Shown: one piece after another, positions 1 to 5,896 of the stretch
Layout: every line of letters begins with the position of its first letter
Position numbering within the stretch: the first letter of the stretch is position 1
Source: JADGRF01 sp036382515
GTDB taxonomy: Bacteria > Myxococcota_A > Polyangia > Polyangiales > JAFGIB01
DNA length: 7,629 bases
Direction: 5' to 3'
Assembly (NCBI GenBank): GCA_036382515.1
Contig: DASVHQ010000215.1
Span: 1 to 7,629 of the forward strand
Program-made: the position numbers and the translations under genes
Notes under the pieces: model-generated
The model's database searches: none
What the model was told of the DNA's origin: nothing
The model's input: the letters and a program-made list of their open reading frames with translations, nothing else

Positions 1-1588
1 CATCTTCGAGGATGTCACGGCATACAGAGGCGCCGAAGAAGCGCTGCGCAAGAGCGAAGCGCGCCACCGAGCGCTCTTACGAGCGCTGCCCGATCTCGTC
101 GTCGTGCTGGACCGATGCGGGGTAGTCCTCGACTACCACGGGCCGAACGCGACCTGGCTGCTGGCTTCCACAGGCCGATGCTTGGGTCGGACTTTCCACG
201 AGGTTCTACCCGCGGAGGTTGCTCGGGAGATCGACGTGGCGATCGCCGCGAGCCAGGCGACGAAGAAGGTCGTCAGTGTGAAGCACAAACTTCCCGCGGC
301 CTCGGGCGTTAGCACCTACGAGGCTCGCGTGCTGTGCGCAGAAGACGACAACGTGTATCTCGTCATCCGCGACGTCACCGAACAATCGCGGATGGAGGAG
401 CAGTTGTTCATCTCCGACCGCATGGCGTCGATTGGAACCCTCGCCGCTGGCGTGGCTCACGAGATCAACAACCCGTTGGCCGCGCTCATGGCGAACCTCA
501 CGTTTGCGGTCGAAGACGTTACCAAGCTCGCGCAAGATCTCCACGCGCCGGGTCCCGGGACGCCCAGCCCGGGCACTGGCAACGAAGGTTCGAGCCAGTG
601 GGTCGCAGCCCGGCTGCAAGCGATCGATGAACCACTGCAGGATGCGCGCGAGTCTGCGGAGCGCGTGCGACACATCGTGCGAGACCTGAAGATCTTCTCG
701 CGCTCCGACGAGGAAAAGACCGGCGCGGTCGACGTGCGCGCCGTGATGGAGTCGTCGCTGCGGATGGCGTGGAACGAGATCCGGCACCGCGCCCGACTGG
801 TGAAAGACTACGCTGAAGTGCCCTGGGTCGAAGCGAACGAGGGTCGGCTCGGGCAAGTCTTCCTGAACCTGATCGTGAACGCAGCGCAAGCGATGCCCGA
901 AGGTCGAGCGGACCGCAATGAGATCCGCGTCGTCACCAAACAGGATGAGCACGGCCGGGTCGTCGTTGAAATCCGCGACACGGGCTCGGGCATCGCAGAG
1001 TCCGTGATCCCCCGGATCTTCGATCCGTTCTTCACCACCAAGCCCATCGGCGAAGGCACGGGGCTGGGCCTGTCGATCTGTCAGCGCATCGTCACCGCGC
1101 TGGGCGGCGAGCTGAGTGTCGAGAGCCAGCTCGGCAAAGGCTCTGTCTTCCGGATCATCCTCCCGGTGGCGAAAGATCAGGCGGCGCAGGCCTCGCCCAC
1201 ACCCCCGGCCGTCGTCGCTGGCAGGCGAGGCCGCATCCTGGTGATCGATGACGAACCGATGCTGGGCAAGGCGGTGTTCCGGATGCTCTGCCGGGACCAC
1301 GAGGTGCTGACCGAAACGACCGCTCGAGCCGCGATCGAGCGAGTCTCGAAAGGTGAACGCTTCGACCTCATGTTGTGCGACCTGATGATGCCCGAGCTGA
1401 CCGGCATGGACCTTCACGCGGAGCTGTTGCGAATCGCGCCCGAGCAAGCGCAGAAGATGGTGTTCATGACAGGCGGAGCCTTCACGACCCACGCGCGCGA
1501 GTTCCTCGAAGAGGTTCGCAACCCACGCATCGACAAGCCCCTCGACGTGGACAAGGTCAGGGCGCTGGTCCGCGGCTTGTTGGGCTAG
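1..1588 (+). CDS. Hybrid sensor histidine kinase (PAS-HisKA-HATPase-receiver), 5' end outside window
   Basis: Probable cytoplasmic hybrid histidine kinase: autophosphorylates a His, then passes phosphate to its own receiver Asp. The frame is open from base 2; the first residues (IFEDVTAYRGAEEALRKSE) look like the end of one PAS domain running into the next, so the GTG at 104 is an internal Val codon and the gene starts upstream of the window. Numbering from 104: PAS to about residue 95; HisKA H-box LAAGVAHEINNPL with His119 (nt 458-460); N-box NLIVNAAQAM (255-264); G1 DTGSGI (292-297); F-box FDPFFTTK; G2 GEGTGLGL (317-324). A receiver follows from about 377 with acidic pair D382/D383, phospho-acceptor D426 (nt 1379-1381), T456 and K478. 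All catalytic residues are present. A Gly/Pro-rich stretch (149-165) lies in the HisKA hairpin. No membrane segment is visible in the part present. No separate response regulator or HPt is nearby, so the output partner is unknown. It converges on the downstream kinase with 14 nt between stops. Confidence 0.93.
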   Translation, partial: IFEDVTAYRGAEEALRKSEARHRALLRALPDLVVVLDRCGVVLDYHGPNATWLLASTGRCLGRTFHEVLPAEVAREIDVAIAASQATKKVVSVKHKLPAASGVSTYEARVLCAEDDNVYLVIRDVTEQSRMEEQLFISDRMASIGTLAAGVAHEINNPLAALMANLTFAVEDVTKLAQDLHAPGPGTPSPGTGNEGSSQWVAARLQAIDEPLQDARESAERVRHIVRDLKIFSRSDEEKTGAVDVRAVMESSLRMAWNEIRHRARLVKDYAEVPWVEANEGRLGQVFLNLIVNAAQAMPEGRADRNEIRVVTKQDEHGRVVVEIRDTGSGIAESVIPRIFDPFFTTKPIGEGTGLGLSICQRIVTALGGELSVESQLGKGSVFRIILPVAKDQAAQASPTPPAVVAGRRGRILVIDDEPMLGKAVFRMLCRDHEVLTETTARAAIERVSKGERFDLMLCDLMMPELTGMDLHAELLRIAPEQAQKMVFMTGGAFTTHAREFLEEVRNPRIDKPLDVDKVRALVRGLLG

Positions 1589-1606
1589 TTGCGCGAGCTG
1601 CGCTAG
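1585..1606. terminator. Possible shared weak hairpin between convergent stops
   Basis: The two TAG stop codons of the convergent genes lie inside one small inverted repeat. GCGC (1591-1594) pairs with GCGC (1600-1603) around a GAGCT loop, and CTA (1585-1587) pairs with TAG (1604-1606) across a 3-nt bulge. It reads alike on both strands, so it could end transcription both ways. There is no T tract and the stem is short, so this may be chance. Confidence 0.2.
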
Positions 1607-2922
1607 AGCACGCGCGGCGGTGGCTGGTTTGCACCTGTCATCAGGGCCACGTAGGAACGGATCTCGGAGCGCACGTCCTGGGGCGCGTCGATGAATTCGG
1701 CGCCGATCGCGCGGCCGTTGCGCCCGGTCTTGATCCACTTGGTCGTGGCCTGGAGCTCGACCACGCGACCGGAGACGGGCATGGGCAGGCGCAAGGTCAC
1801 GCGCTCGCCATCCGGGACGGCACCTTCGGTGACCATCAGCACACCGCCTTCCGAGAGATCTTCGGTGCGCCCATCGCTGATGCTCTGTCCGACCAGCACA
1901 CGCACCGGAGTGATGTACGGCGCTCGCGTGTATTGCCGCCGATGGCTTGCAGTGGCGGCCGGTGCAGGCGTGCTGGGGCCGGGGGGGTGCGACGCGCCGT
2001 GCGACGCGCCGGAGCTACGCTGCTCACGCGCCTCGAGCAGATCGAGCACCGGGACGGACTCAGGGAGCGCCGCCGCGCATGCACGCGCCAGCTCCGCGGC
2101 GGAGGTGAAGCGTTTTGCAGGATCGATCTCGAGCGCCTTCTTCACGACGTCTTGCAGCGCAAGTGGTATCTCGTCACGCCGCGGGTGCTGCGCGAACGGG
2201 CGCGCGCCCGCCAACATGTTCGTGATCACCGCGGTTGGCGGCCCAGCGTAGGGAACCTCGCCGGTGAGACACTCGTAGAGCACAACGCCGGCTGCATAGA
2301 CATCCGAACGCGCATCGACGGGCGCGCTCGCCATGAGCTGCTCTGGAGCCATGTACTCCGCGGTGCCGATCAGCTCGCCAGCCTTGGTGAGCTTGTCAGC
2401 GGCCTCGTCCTCCTCGGAGATCAGCTTCGCGATCCCGAAGTCGATCAGCTCGAGCCGGTCACCAACCGACCGACGGGCGATCAGCAGATTGCTCGGCTTG
2501 ATGTCGCGATGGATGATACCGTGTCGATGTGCTTCGCCCAGCGCATCACAGAGTTGGAGCGTGAGCGAAACCGCCTGCGCCACGGGCAGCGTGCGACGCG
2601 TCAGCAGCACACCATCGAGCGGTCGACCTTCGATCATTTCGAGCACCAAATACGGCCCATGCGTGGCGCATAGCCCTGCGTCGTACACCGCGATCAGGTT
2701 CGGGTGCCGCAGCGCGCCGAGAAAGCGTGCCTCGCGAAACAGCCGAGCATGCGCTCCGGGCAAGCCGAGCGCGGGGCGCGCGAGCGTTTTGATCGCCACG
2801 CGCGCCTGCGTGACGTGGTGCTCTGCCTCGAAGACCGCGCCGTGTCCACCGCGTGCGATCTCACGCCGCAGCTTGTACCTGCGGTCCAACACGCTATCGA
2901 CCTTCGCTTCCTGGTACTGCAT
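1603..2922 (-). CDS. Ser/Thr protein kinase with C-terminal PilZ domain
   Basis: A 439-aa soluble eukaryotic-type (PknB-like, Hanks-type) Ser/Thr kinase fused to a PilZ domain. Kinase (about 16-285): glycine loop ARGGHGAVF (23-31, first Gly replaced by Ala), VAIK Lys45, helix-C Glu64, catalytic loop HRDIKPSN (138-145, D140, N145), DFG 161-163, GTAEYMAPEQ (186-195) and D207; all catalytic residues are intact. A Ser/Ala/Pro/His-rich linker (about 300-327) follows. PilZ (about 328-430) has RQYTR (RxxxR, R329/R333) and DLSEGG (DxSxxG, 355-360), the canonical c-di-GMP contact motifs, then a GAEFID strand. No transmembrane segment or extracellular sensor is visible, so c-di-GMP may be the input (inference). 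The ATG start at 2920-2922 is preceded by AAGGG with 8-nt spacing. The upstream same-strand gene is 436 nt away, so a separate promoter is likely. Substrates are unknown. Confidence 0.95.
   Translation of the reverse strand: MQYQEAKVDSVLDRRYKLRREIARGGHGAVFEAEHHVTQARVAIKTLARPALGLPGAHARLFREARFLGALRHPNLIAVYDAGLCATHGPYLVLEMIEGRPLDGVLLTRRTLPVAQAVSLTLQLCDALGEAHRHGIIHRDIKPSNLLIARRSVGDRLELIDFGIAKLISEEDEAADKLTKAGELIGTAEYMAPEQLMASAPVDARSDVYAAGVVLYECLTGEVPYAGPPTAVITNMLAGARPFAQHPRRDEIPLALQDVVKKALEIDPAKRFTSAAELARACAAALPESVPVLDLLEAREQRSSGASHGASHPPGPSTPAPAATASHRRQYTRAPYITPVRVLVGQSISDGRTEDLSEGGVLMVTEGAVPDGERVTLRLPMPVSGRVVELQATTKWIKTGRNGRAIGAEFIDAPQDVRSEIRSYVALMTGANQPPPRVL
1981..2010. repeat. G7 tract plus 12-bp tandem duplication in the kinase-PilZ linker
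   Basis: A run of seven G (1981-1987; C7 in the coding sense) directly adjoins two perfect copies of GTGCGACGCGCC (1987-1998 and 1999-2010). The duplication encodes GASHGASH in the linker between the kinase and PilZ domains. It keeps frame, but the homopolymer is a possible slippage site. Confidence 0.85.
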
Positions 2923-3358
2923 CCGTAGCGCCCTTGTGCTCCCGTGTTTCCGGACCTGCGCTCACTATCTCACGACACGACGGACTTTCGACGGTCGACC
3001 CGTGATCGAGCGTGTCATTACGCCCCTTGTCTCGTTCGGCCAGAGCGGGCGGCTCGGTCGGTGCGTCACCCACAGGGCGCGTTCGACCACATGCCGTCGG
3101 CAAAATCGCCACGCACCTGCGTAGCACGCCGCCCACGAAACCACGGCGCTGCGTACAACGCGCCACGACCGTGCACGGCACGCAGGCACGCCAGCCAAAC
3201 GTTGCTCTGGCACGGGCTGTGCACTGAGCGGTGGCCGCAGAACGTCGTTAGCGCGCTGGGACAAGAGGGAGAATCGTTCGACCACCAACTCCGCGTCGAT
3301 CGACTCGGCTTGAATGCGGAGCTCGTCGGCTACTGGCTGCGTGTGCGGGGCGATCAGC
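2923..3358. other. Intergenic gap, 436 nt, no supported gene
   Basis: This lies between the nucleotidyltransferase stop and the Ser/Thr kinase start, both on the - strand. Long frames cross it on both strands, but their translations are Arg/Ser/Ala-rich, resemble no family I recognise and lack good start sites. It holds the leader of the kinase gene (AAGGG at 2931-2935), a short palindrome TCGACGGTCGA (2988-2998) that may be chance, and a sigma-54-like element on the + strand at 3208. No clear -10/-35 promoter was seen for the kinase. Confidence 0.6.
3208..3222 (+). promoter_or_regulatory. Sigma-54-like -24/-12 element facing the nucleotidyltransferase 3' end
   Basis: TGGCACG-GGCT-GTGC has GG and GC separated by 10 nt, matching the sigma-54 consensus TGGCACG-N4-TTGC except for one T to G. 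A transcript would begin near 3234 and run antisense into the nucleotidyltransferase gene. No + strand gene follows, so the site is either a promoter for a non-coding/antisense RNA or a chance match. Confidence 0.3.
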
Positions 3359-4291
3359 TCAGTGCCTGGAAGATCCGGCGCCCAGTCGTTCGACGGCACG
3401 GCGAGCGGCGTACGTGCCGAGCCCGAGGATCCAGCGCAGCGTATCGTCGCGTAGCGGGGTTTGGCTCGCGATCCACTTCCAGCCGAGCTCCGTCGGTGCG
3501 CGGGCCACTGGCCAAGCCCCGACATCGAAGGTCGTCGAGAGCAGCGCTGCCTGGGCGCGGCTCGGCGCGAGCTCGTTGATGAGATCCGGTGGGACGAGCG
3601 CCGGACGCAGCGTGTCCAGCGTCCGGAGCGCGACATAGAGCGCCGTAGTCGCGCGCCAGCTGCGCGCTCGATCGATAACCGCGTGCAGATCGAGGCGCGA
3701 CGAAAACAGTAGCTCGAGGTCGACGAAGCCAGGCAGATGACGGAATTCATCAGCGGCCAGATGGAGCGCGATGAGCACCACGTGATCCTCCCGGCTTGGC
3801 GTGAACACGCCAGGAAAGTGCTGTACCGGCTCCGCGCGTGAGAAGAGCGCGGTGATATCGACCGGGCGCAACACGACCTTGTCGAGCCCGAGATGCAGCT
3901 CCAACAGCACCGACCCGCGCGCTTTCGGCGATCGCGCGGCCATCTCCAGACACGCTTCTGTGAGGGGTCGCCCCGGTATCGCGCTGACGTCCCAGCCGGC
4001 GCGACCCAGAGCCGCGCGAACTCGCATGATGTCGGCTCGCTTCACGATCACGTCGATATCCGCCATCGCGCGCGCCCAGGGCACGGGATAGAGCGTGTCG
4101 GCGAGCGCTGCCCCCTTCACGAGCAGCGCCGAAGCGCCTTCCTTCTGCAACACCTCCGAGAACTGTTGGAGCGCATGGCCACGCATGGCGTAGCGCGCCT
4201 TGAGATGCCCAAGGTTGTACTGGCCCTCCGGCCAAGCCCTGCTCGCCAGGCTCGGCATGCCGGCCATGCTCTGTTCTATTGGGCTCGTCAC
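3359..4291 (-). CDS. NTP_transf_5-type nucleotidyltransferase family protein
   Basis: Resembles the uncharacterised nucleotidyltransferase family (Pfam NTP_transf_5, PF14907): a polymerase-beta-like fold presumed to transfer a nucleotidyl group to an unknown substrate. From a GTG at 4289-4291 it is 310 aa. Key features are LLVKGAALADTLYP (57-70), the metal-binding DxD in MADIDVIV (D78, D80), then LLELHLGL (129-136) with Glu131 as likely third acidic ligand, and a helical C-terminal half. The frame stays open to a TTG at 4633, but GTG 4291 is preferred: GGAGGA (complement of 4301-4306) sits 9 nt upstream, and the extra 114 residues are Arg-rich, repetitive and unlike the family. ATG 4267 is a weaker alternative. 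Members occur near peptide and secondary-metabolite genes (for example some lasso peptide clusters), but no such partner is visible here. No signal peptide. It is divergent from the TIGR02147 gene across a 711-nt region. Confidence 0.8.
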   Translation of the reverse strand: MTSPIEQSMAGMPSLASRAWPEGQYNLGHLKARYAMRGHALQQFSEVLQKEGASALLVKGAALADTLYPVPWARAMADIDVIVKRADIMRVRAALGRAGWDVSAIPGRPLTEACLEMAARSPKARGSVLLELHLGLDKVVLRPVDITALFSRAEPVQHFPGVFTPSREDHVVLIALHLAADEFRHLPGFVDLELLFSSRLDLHAVIDRARSWRATTALYVALRTLDTLRPALVPPDLINELAPSRAQAALLSTTFDVGAWPVARAPTELGWKWIASQTPLRDDTLRWILGLGTYAARRAVERLGAGSSRH

Positions 4292-4300
4292 GCCGCCGAA

Positions 4301-4306
4301 TCCTCC
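4301..4306 (-). promoter_or_regulatory. Ribosome binding site deciding the nucleotidyltransferase start
   Basis: Read on the - strand, this is GGAGGA followed by 9 nt and then GTG (4291-4289). It is the only good Shine-Dalgarno seen before any candidate start of this frame (TTG 4633, ATG 4423, GTG 4291, ATG 4267), and it supports the 310-aa product. Confidence 0.65.
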
Positions 4307-4481
4307 GCCAGTACGTGCAAGAGACACAAGCCTGGCTCGCGCATGGCGAGCCTTCGTCTGCAAGCTACGCACCGTACCGCTCTGACGGTGGAACGGCTGC
4401 CGACGCCGGTTAGGCTTGCGCATGGAGGCCAATGGCTGCCGCGACGCAGGGCGGCCCGCTGCTTGCTTACCGGTAGCCGGT

Positions 4482-4613
4482 TTCGAACGAGGCTGAATCG
4501 GAATTTGCTCACCGGTAGCGAAATCCGAATGAGGCTCGATCCGTTTTTTGGCCTCTCCGGTAGGAAGATCCGAATGAGGCTCAATCCGTTTTTTGGCCTC
4601 TCCGGTAGGAAAA
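4482..4613. repeat. Tandem repeat, 45-bp period, two near-identical units plus one degenerate unit
   Basis: Units at 4524-4568 and 4569-4613 match at 43 of 45 positions. A diverged 42-bp unit precedes them (4482-4523), recognisable from GAACGAGGCTGAATCGG against GAATGAGGCTCGATCCG. Each unit contains a T6 run and ends near CCGGTAG; that motif starts at 4470, 4512, 4557 and 4602, spacing 42, 45 and 45 bp. Lengths divisible by three keep all frames open, so the block is translatable (- strand: PTGEAKKRIEPHSD per unit), but it lies upstream of the preferred start of the neighbouring gene. It is not a CRISPR array, because there are no spacers. Confidence 0.9.
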
Positions 4614-4617
4614 TCCG

Positions 4618-4631
4618 GCTTACCCGTAAGC
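4618..4631. repeat. 14-bp perfect inverted repeat with CC centre
   Basis: GCTTAC-CC-GTAAGC, with 6-bp arms around two C, lies directly beside the tandem repeat block. It could be a binding site for a dimeric regulator. The partner and target gene are unknown. Confidence 0.5.
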
Positions 4632-4807
4632 AACTACGACTGTTACGAGCCGGCCAGCTCGGGGCCTCACCCGGGCTTTCGCAGCCGGCGCGCATTCTTC
4701 ACGACCCACGCGTGCGCTTTCGCAGGTGGCCTATTCGGCTAGCCCAAGGCGATCTCGACGTTGGCGCGCGCTGGCGCCCGAATGGAAACCAGTGTGATGT
4801 CGCCGCC

Positions 4808-4841
4808 AATGCCGACTGAAGCGCCGACGGTAGTCGGCATT
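4808..4841. promoter_or_regulatory. Perfect 10-bp stem-loop with a competing inner hairpin
   Basis: AATGCCGACT (4808-4817) is perfectly complementary to AGTCGGCATT (4832-4841) across a 14-nt loop. A second copy of GCCGAC inside the loop (4823-4828) can instead pair with GTCGGC (4833-4838), closing a GGTA tetraloop. The two structures use the same right arm, so only one can form. No T tract follows on either strand, so an intrinsic terminator is not supported. It lies 160 nt upstream of the TIGR02147 start. It could be an RNA switch in the leader if transcription begins upstream of it, or a protein-binding site. Confidence 0.55.
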
Positions 4842-4931
4842 AAGCATGTGCCCAGTCTGCCAGCCGCCCCACCCCGCGTCACCCGCCTGAGCAGCTACGC
4901 CTGGCGGCGGAAGGCGTCTCGGCCGGCCGCT

Positions 4932-4947
4932 GTATTCTCCAGAATAC
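4932..4947. promoter_or_regulatory. 16-bp perfect inverted repeat, candidate operator of the TIGR02147 gene
   Basis: GTATTCT-CC-AGAATAC has perfect 7-bp arms around CC and ends 55 nt before the ATG at 5003. It is A+T-rich in a GC-rich setting and contains TATTCT, which could serve as a -10 element; no clear -35 was seen. Position and symmetry suit an operator for a dimeric regulator, possibly the helix-turn-helix-like product of the gene just downstream (inference). Confidence 0.5.
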
Positions 4948-5002
4948 GGTTTGTGAAGAACACCGGTAGCGCCGAGCCACGCCTCGCGGCAGAGTCTGGG
5001 GC

Positions 5003-5896
5003 ATGAGCCAGCAGCCGCCGGCACGCTCCCGCTCCCCACTCGATGTATTCAAGTACCTCGACTTTCGGCAATTCCTCGCCGATCTCTACGAGCTCAAGAA
5101 GCGCCGCGGCTACTCCTACCGGGCGTTCTCGCGTGCAGCGGGCCTCGGCGCCCCCAACTACCTGAAGCTCGTGGTCTCCGGCCAGCGCAACCTGACCGCT
5201 GCGATGGCCGAGCGCTTTGCCGCGACTTGTGGCCTGCAAGGCGACGGCGCGACCTACTTCGAGCGCCTGGTTGCGTTCAATCAGGCCAAGACCACCGAAG
5301 AGCGCAACGCAAGCTATGCGCAGCTCGCAGCGTTTCGACGCTACAGGCAAGCGCATCGGCTGGAGCACGCGCAGGCGGCCTATCACTCCAAGTGGTACCT
5401 GCCGGCGATCCGCGAGCTTTGCGCGAGCCCGGACTTCAAGCCGGATCCGCGCTGGATTGCTTCAGTGCTGCGCCCGGCGATCGAGCCCGCAGAAGCCAAG
5501 CAGGCTCTCGACTTGCTGGTGACGCTGGGCCTGCTCACGCGCGACGAGCAGGGTCGGCTGCGACAGGCCGATCCGGTTGTCTCTACCGGTGCCGAGACGC
5601 AGAACATGAACGTCCGCAACTACCACGCCGAGATGATGCGTCGTGCCGCCGCGGCCATGGAACTCTTCCCCGCCACCGAGCGCGACATCTCGTCACTGAC
5701 CTTGTGCGTGGGCCCTCTTGCGCTCGCGCAGATCAAGCAGCGCATTCAGGCGTTTCGCCGCGAGTTGATCGAGCTGGCGGAAGGCGAGCGCGGTCGCAGC
5801 CAAGCGCTGCAAATCAATTTCCAGCTCTTTCCGCTCTCCGTTGCCATTCCAGCGCGACGCAGCAGCACTAAGCCCTTGCGAGGAGAAGAGCCGTGA
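5003..5896 (+). CDS. TIGR02147 family protein, putative regulator of the downstream lipoprotein
   Basis: A 297-aa soluble protein recognised as TIGR02147 family. Signature parts are an opening DVFKYLDFRQFLADLYELKK (14-33), an Arg-rich Tyr/His stretch RRYRQAHRLEHAQAAYHSKW (112-131), and a closing ALQINFQLFPLS (268-279). Residues 37-78 (YSYRAFSRAAGLGAPNYLKL... NLTAAMAERFAATCGL) look like an XRE-type helix-turn-helix, and LLVTLGLLTRDEQGRLRQ (171-188) looks like a winged-helix tail. DNA binding is therefore plausible but unproven. As I recall, the family forms large paralogous sets in Fibrobacter and also occurs in myxobacteria, with no established function. The start ATG 5003 has only a weak purine-poor upstream (CTGGGG). 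A 16-bp inverted repeat lies 55 nt upstream. The TGA stop (5894-5896) overlaps the GTG start of the lipoprotein by the shape GTGA, so the two genes form an operon with probable translational coupling. Confidence 0.92.
   Translation: MSQQPPARSRSPLDVFKYLDFRQFLADLYELKKRRGYSYRAFSRAAGLGAPNYLKLVVSGQRNLTAAMAERFAATCGLQGDGATYFERLVAFNQAKTTEERNASYAQLAAFRRYRQAHRLEHAQAAYHSKWYLPAIRELCASPDFKPDPRWIASVLRPAIEPAEAKQALDLLVTLGLLTRDEQGRLRQADPVVSTGAETQNMNVRNYHAEMMRRAAAAMELFPATERDISSLTLCVGPLALAQIKQRIQAFRRELIELAEGERGRSQALQINFQLFPLSVAIPARRSSTKPLRGEEP
5881..5885 (+). promoter_or_regulatory. Strong ribosome binding site for the coupled lipoprotein gene
   Basis: AGGAG is followed by 7 nt and the GTG at 5893. It lies inside the last codons of the upstream gene and fixes the overlapping start. 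Confidence 0.8.

Larger units (their letters stand above)
4292..5002. other. Divergent intergenic region, 711 nt, with repeats and inverted repeats
   Basis: This separates the divergent nucleotidyltransferase and TIGR02147 genes. Open frames cross it, but none has a convincing product or ribosome site. In order it contains a 45-bp tandem repeat block (4482-4613), a 14-bp inverted repeat (4618-4631), a pair of competing hairpins (4808-4841) and a 16-bp inverted repeat (4932-4947). CCGGTAG occurs at 4470, 4512, 4557, 4602 and 4963. The A+T-richer repeat block contrasts with the GC-rich genes around it. Confidence 0.6.

Noticed and set aside
104..106. GTG as the start of the histidine kinase
   Set aside because: The frame is open to base 2 and reads as continuous PAS sequence upstream, so this is an internal Val codon.
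552..561. Perfect palindrome GTCCCGGGAC inside the histidine kinase gene
   Set aside because: It lies in a Gly/Pro-rich linker codon run; at this base composition it is probably chance.
206..1738. 510-aa - strand open frame opposite the histidine kinase
   Set aside because: It is an antisense shadow of the kinase: Arg/Asp/His-rich with no domain, and the + strand has complete kinase and receiver motifs.
1375..2673. 432-aa + strand open frame opposite the Ser/Thr kinase
   Set aside because: Arg-rich translation without motifs, overlapping two well-supported genes.
2988..2998. Palindrome TCGACGGTCGA upstream of the Ser/Thr kinase
   Set aside because: Only 5-bp arms of common GC-rich words, and not at a recognisable promoter.
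2965..3358. - strand frame open through the gap beyond the nucleotidyltransferase stop, as if a frameshift had cut the gene short
   Set aside because: The nucleotidyltransferase already reaches a plausible length and the extra residues match no family I know; long chance frames are expected at this G+C.
4482..4613. CRISPR array
   Set aside because: Units abut one another with no unique spacers, only about three units exist, and no cas gene is present.
3893..4819. 308-aa + strand open frame across the nucleotidyltransferase start and repeat block
   Set aside because: Arg/His/Leu-rich antisense translation with no ribosome site or motif; the repeat length, divisible by three, keeps it open.
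4782..5006. Small + strand open frame (74 aa from ATG 4782, or 81 aa from TTG 4761) whose TGA overlaps the TIGR02147 ATG
   Set aside because: The ATGA overlap is suggestive of a coupled leader gene, but there is no ribosome site at either start, the translation resembles nothing, the third-codon G+C looks like background, and it spans the hairpins and the palindrome.
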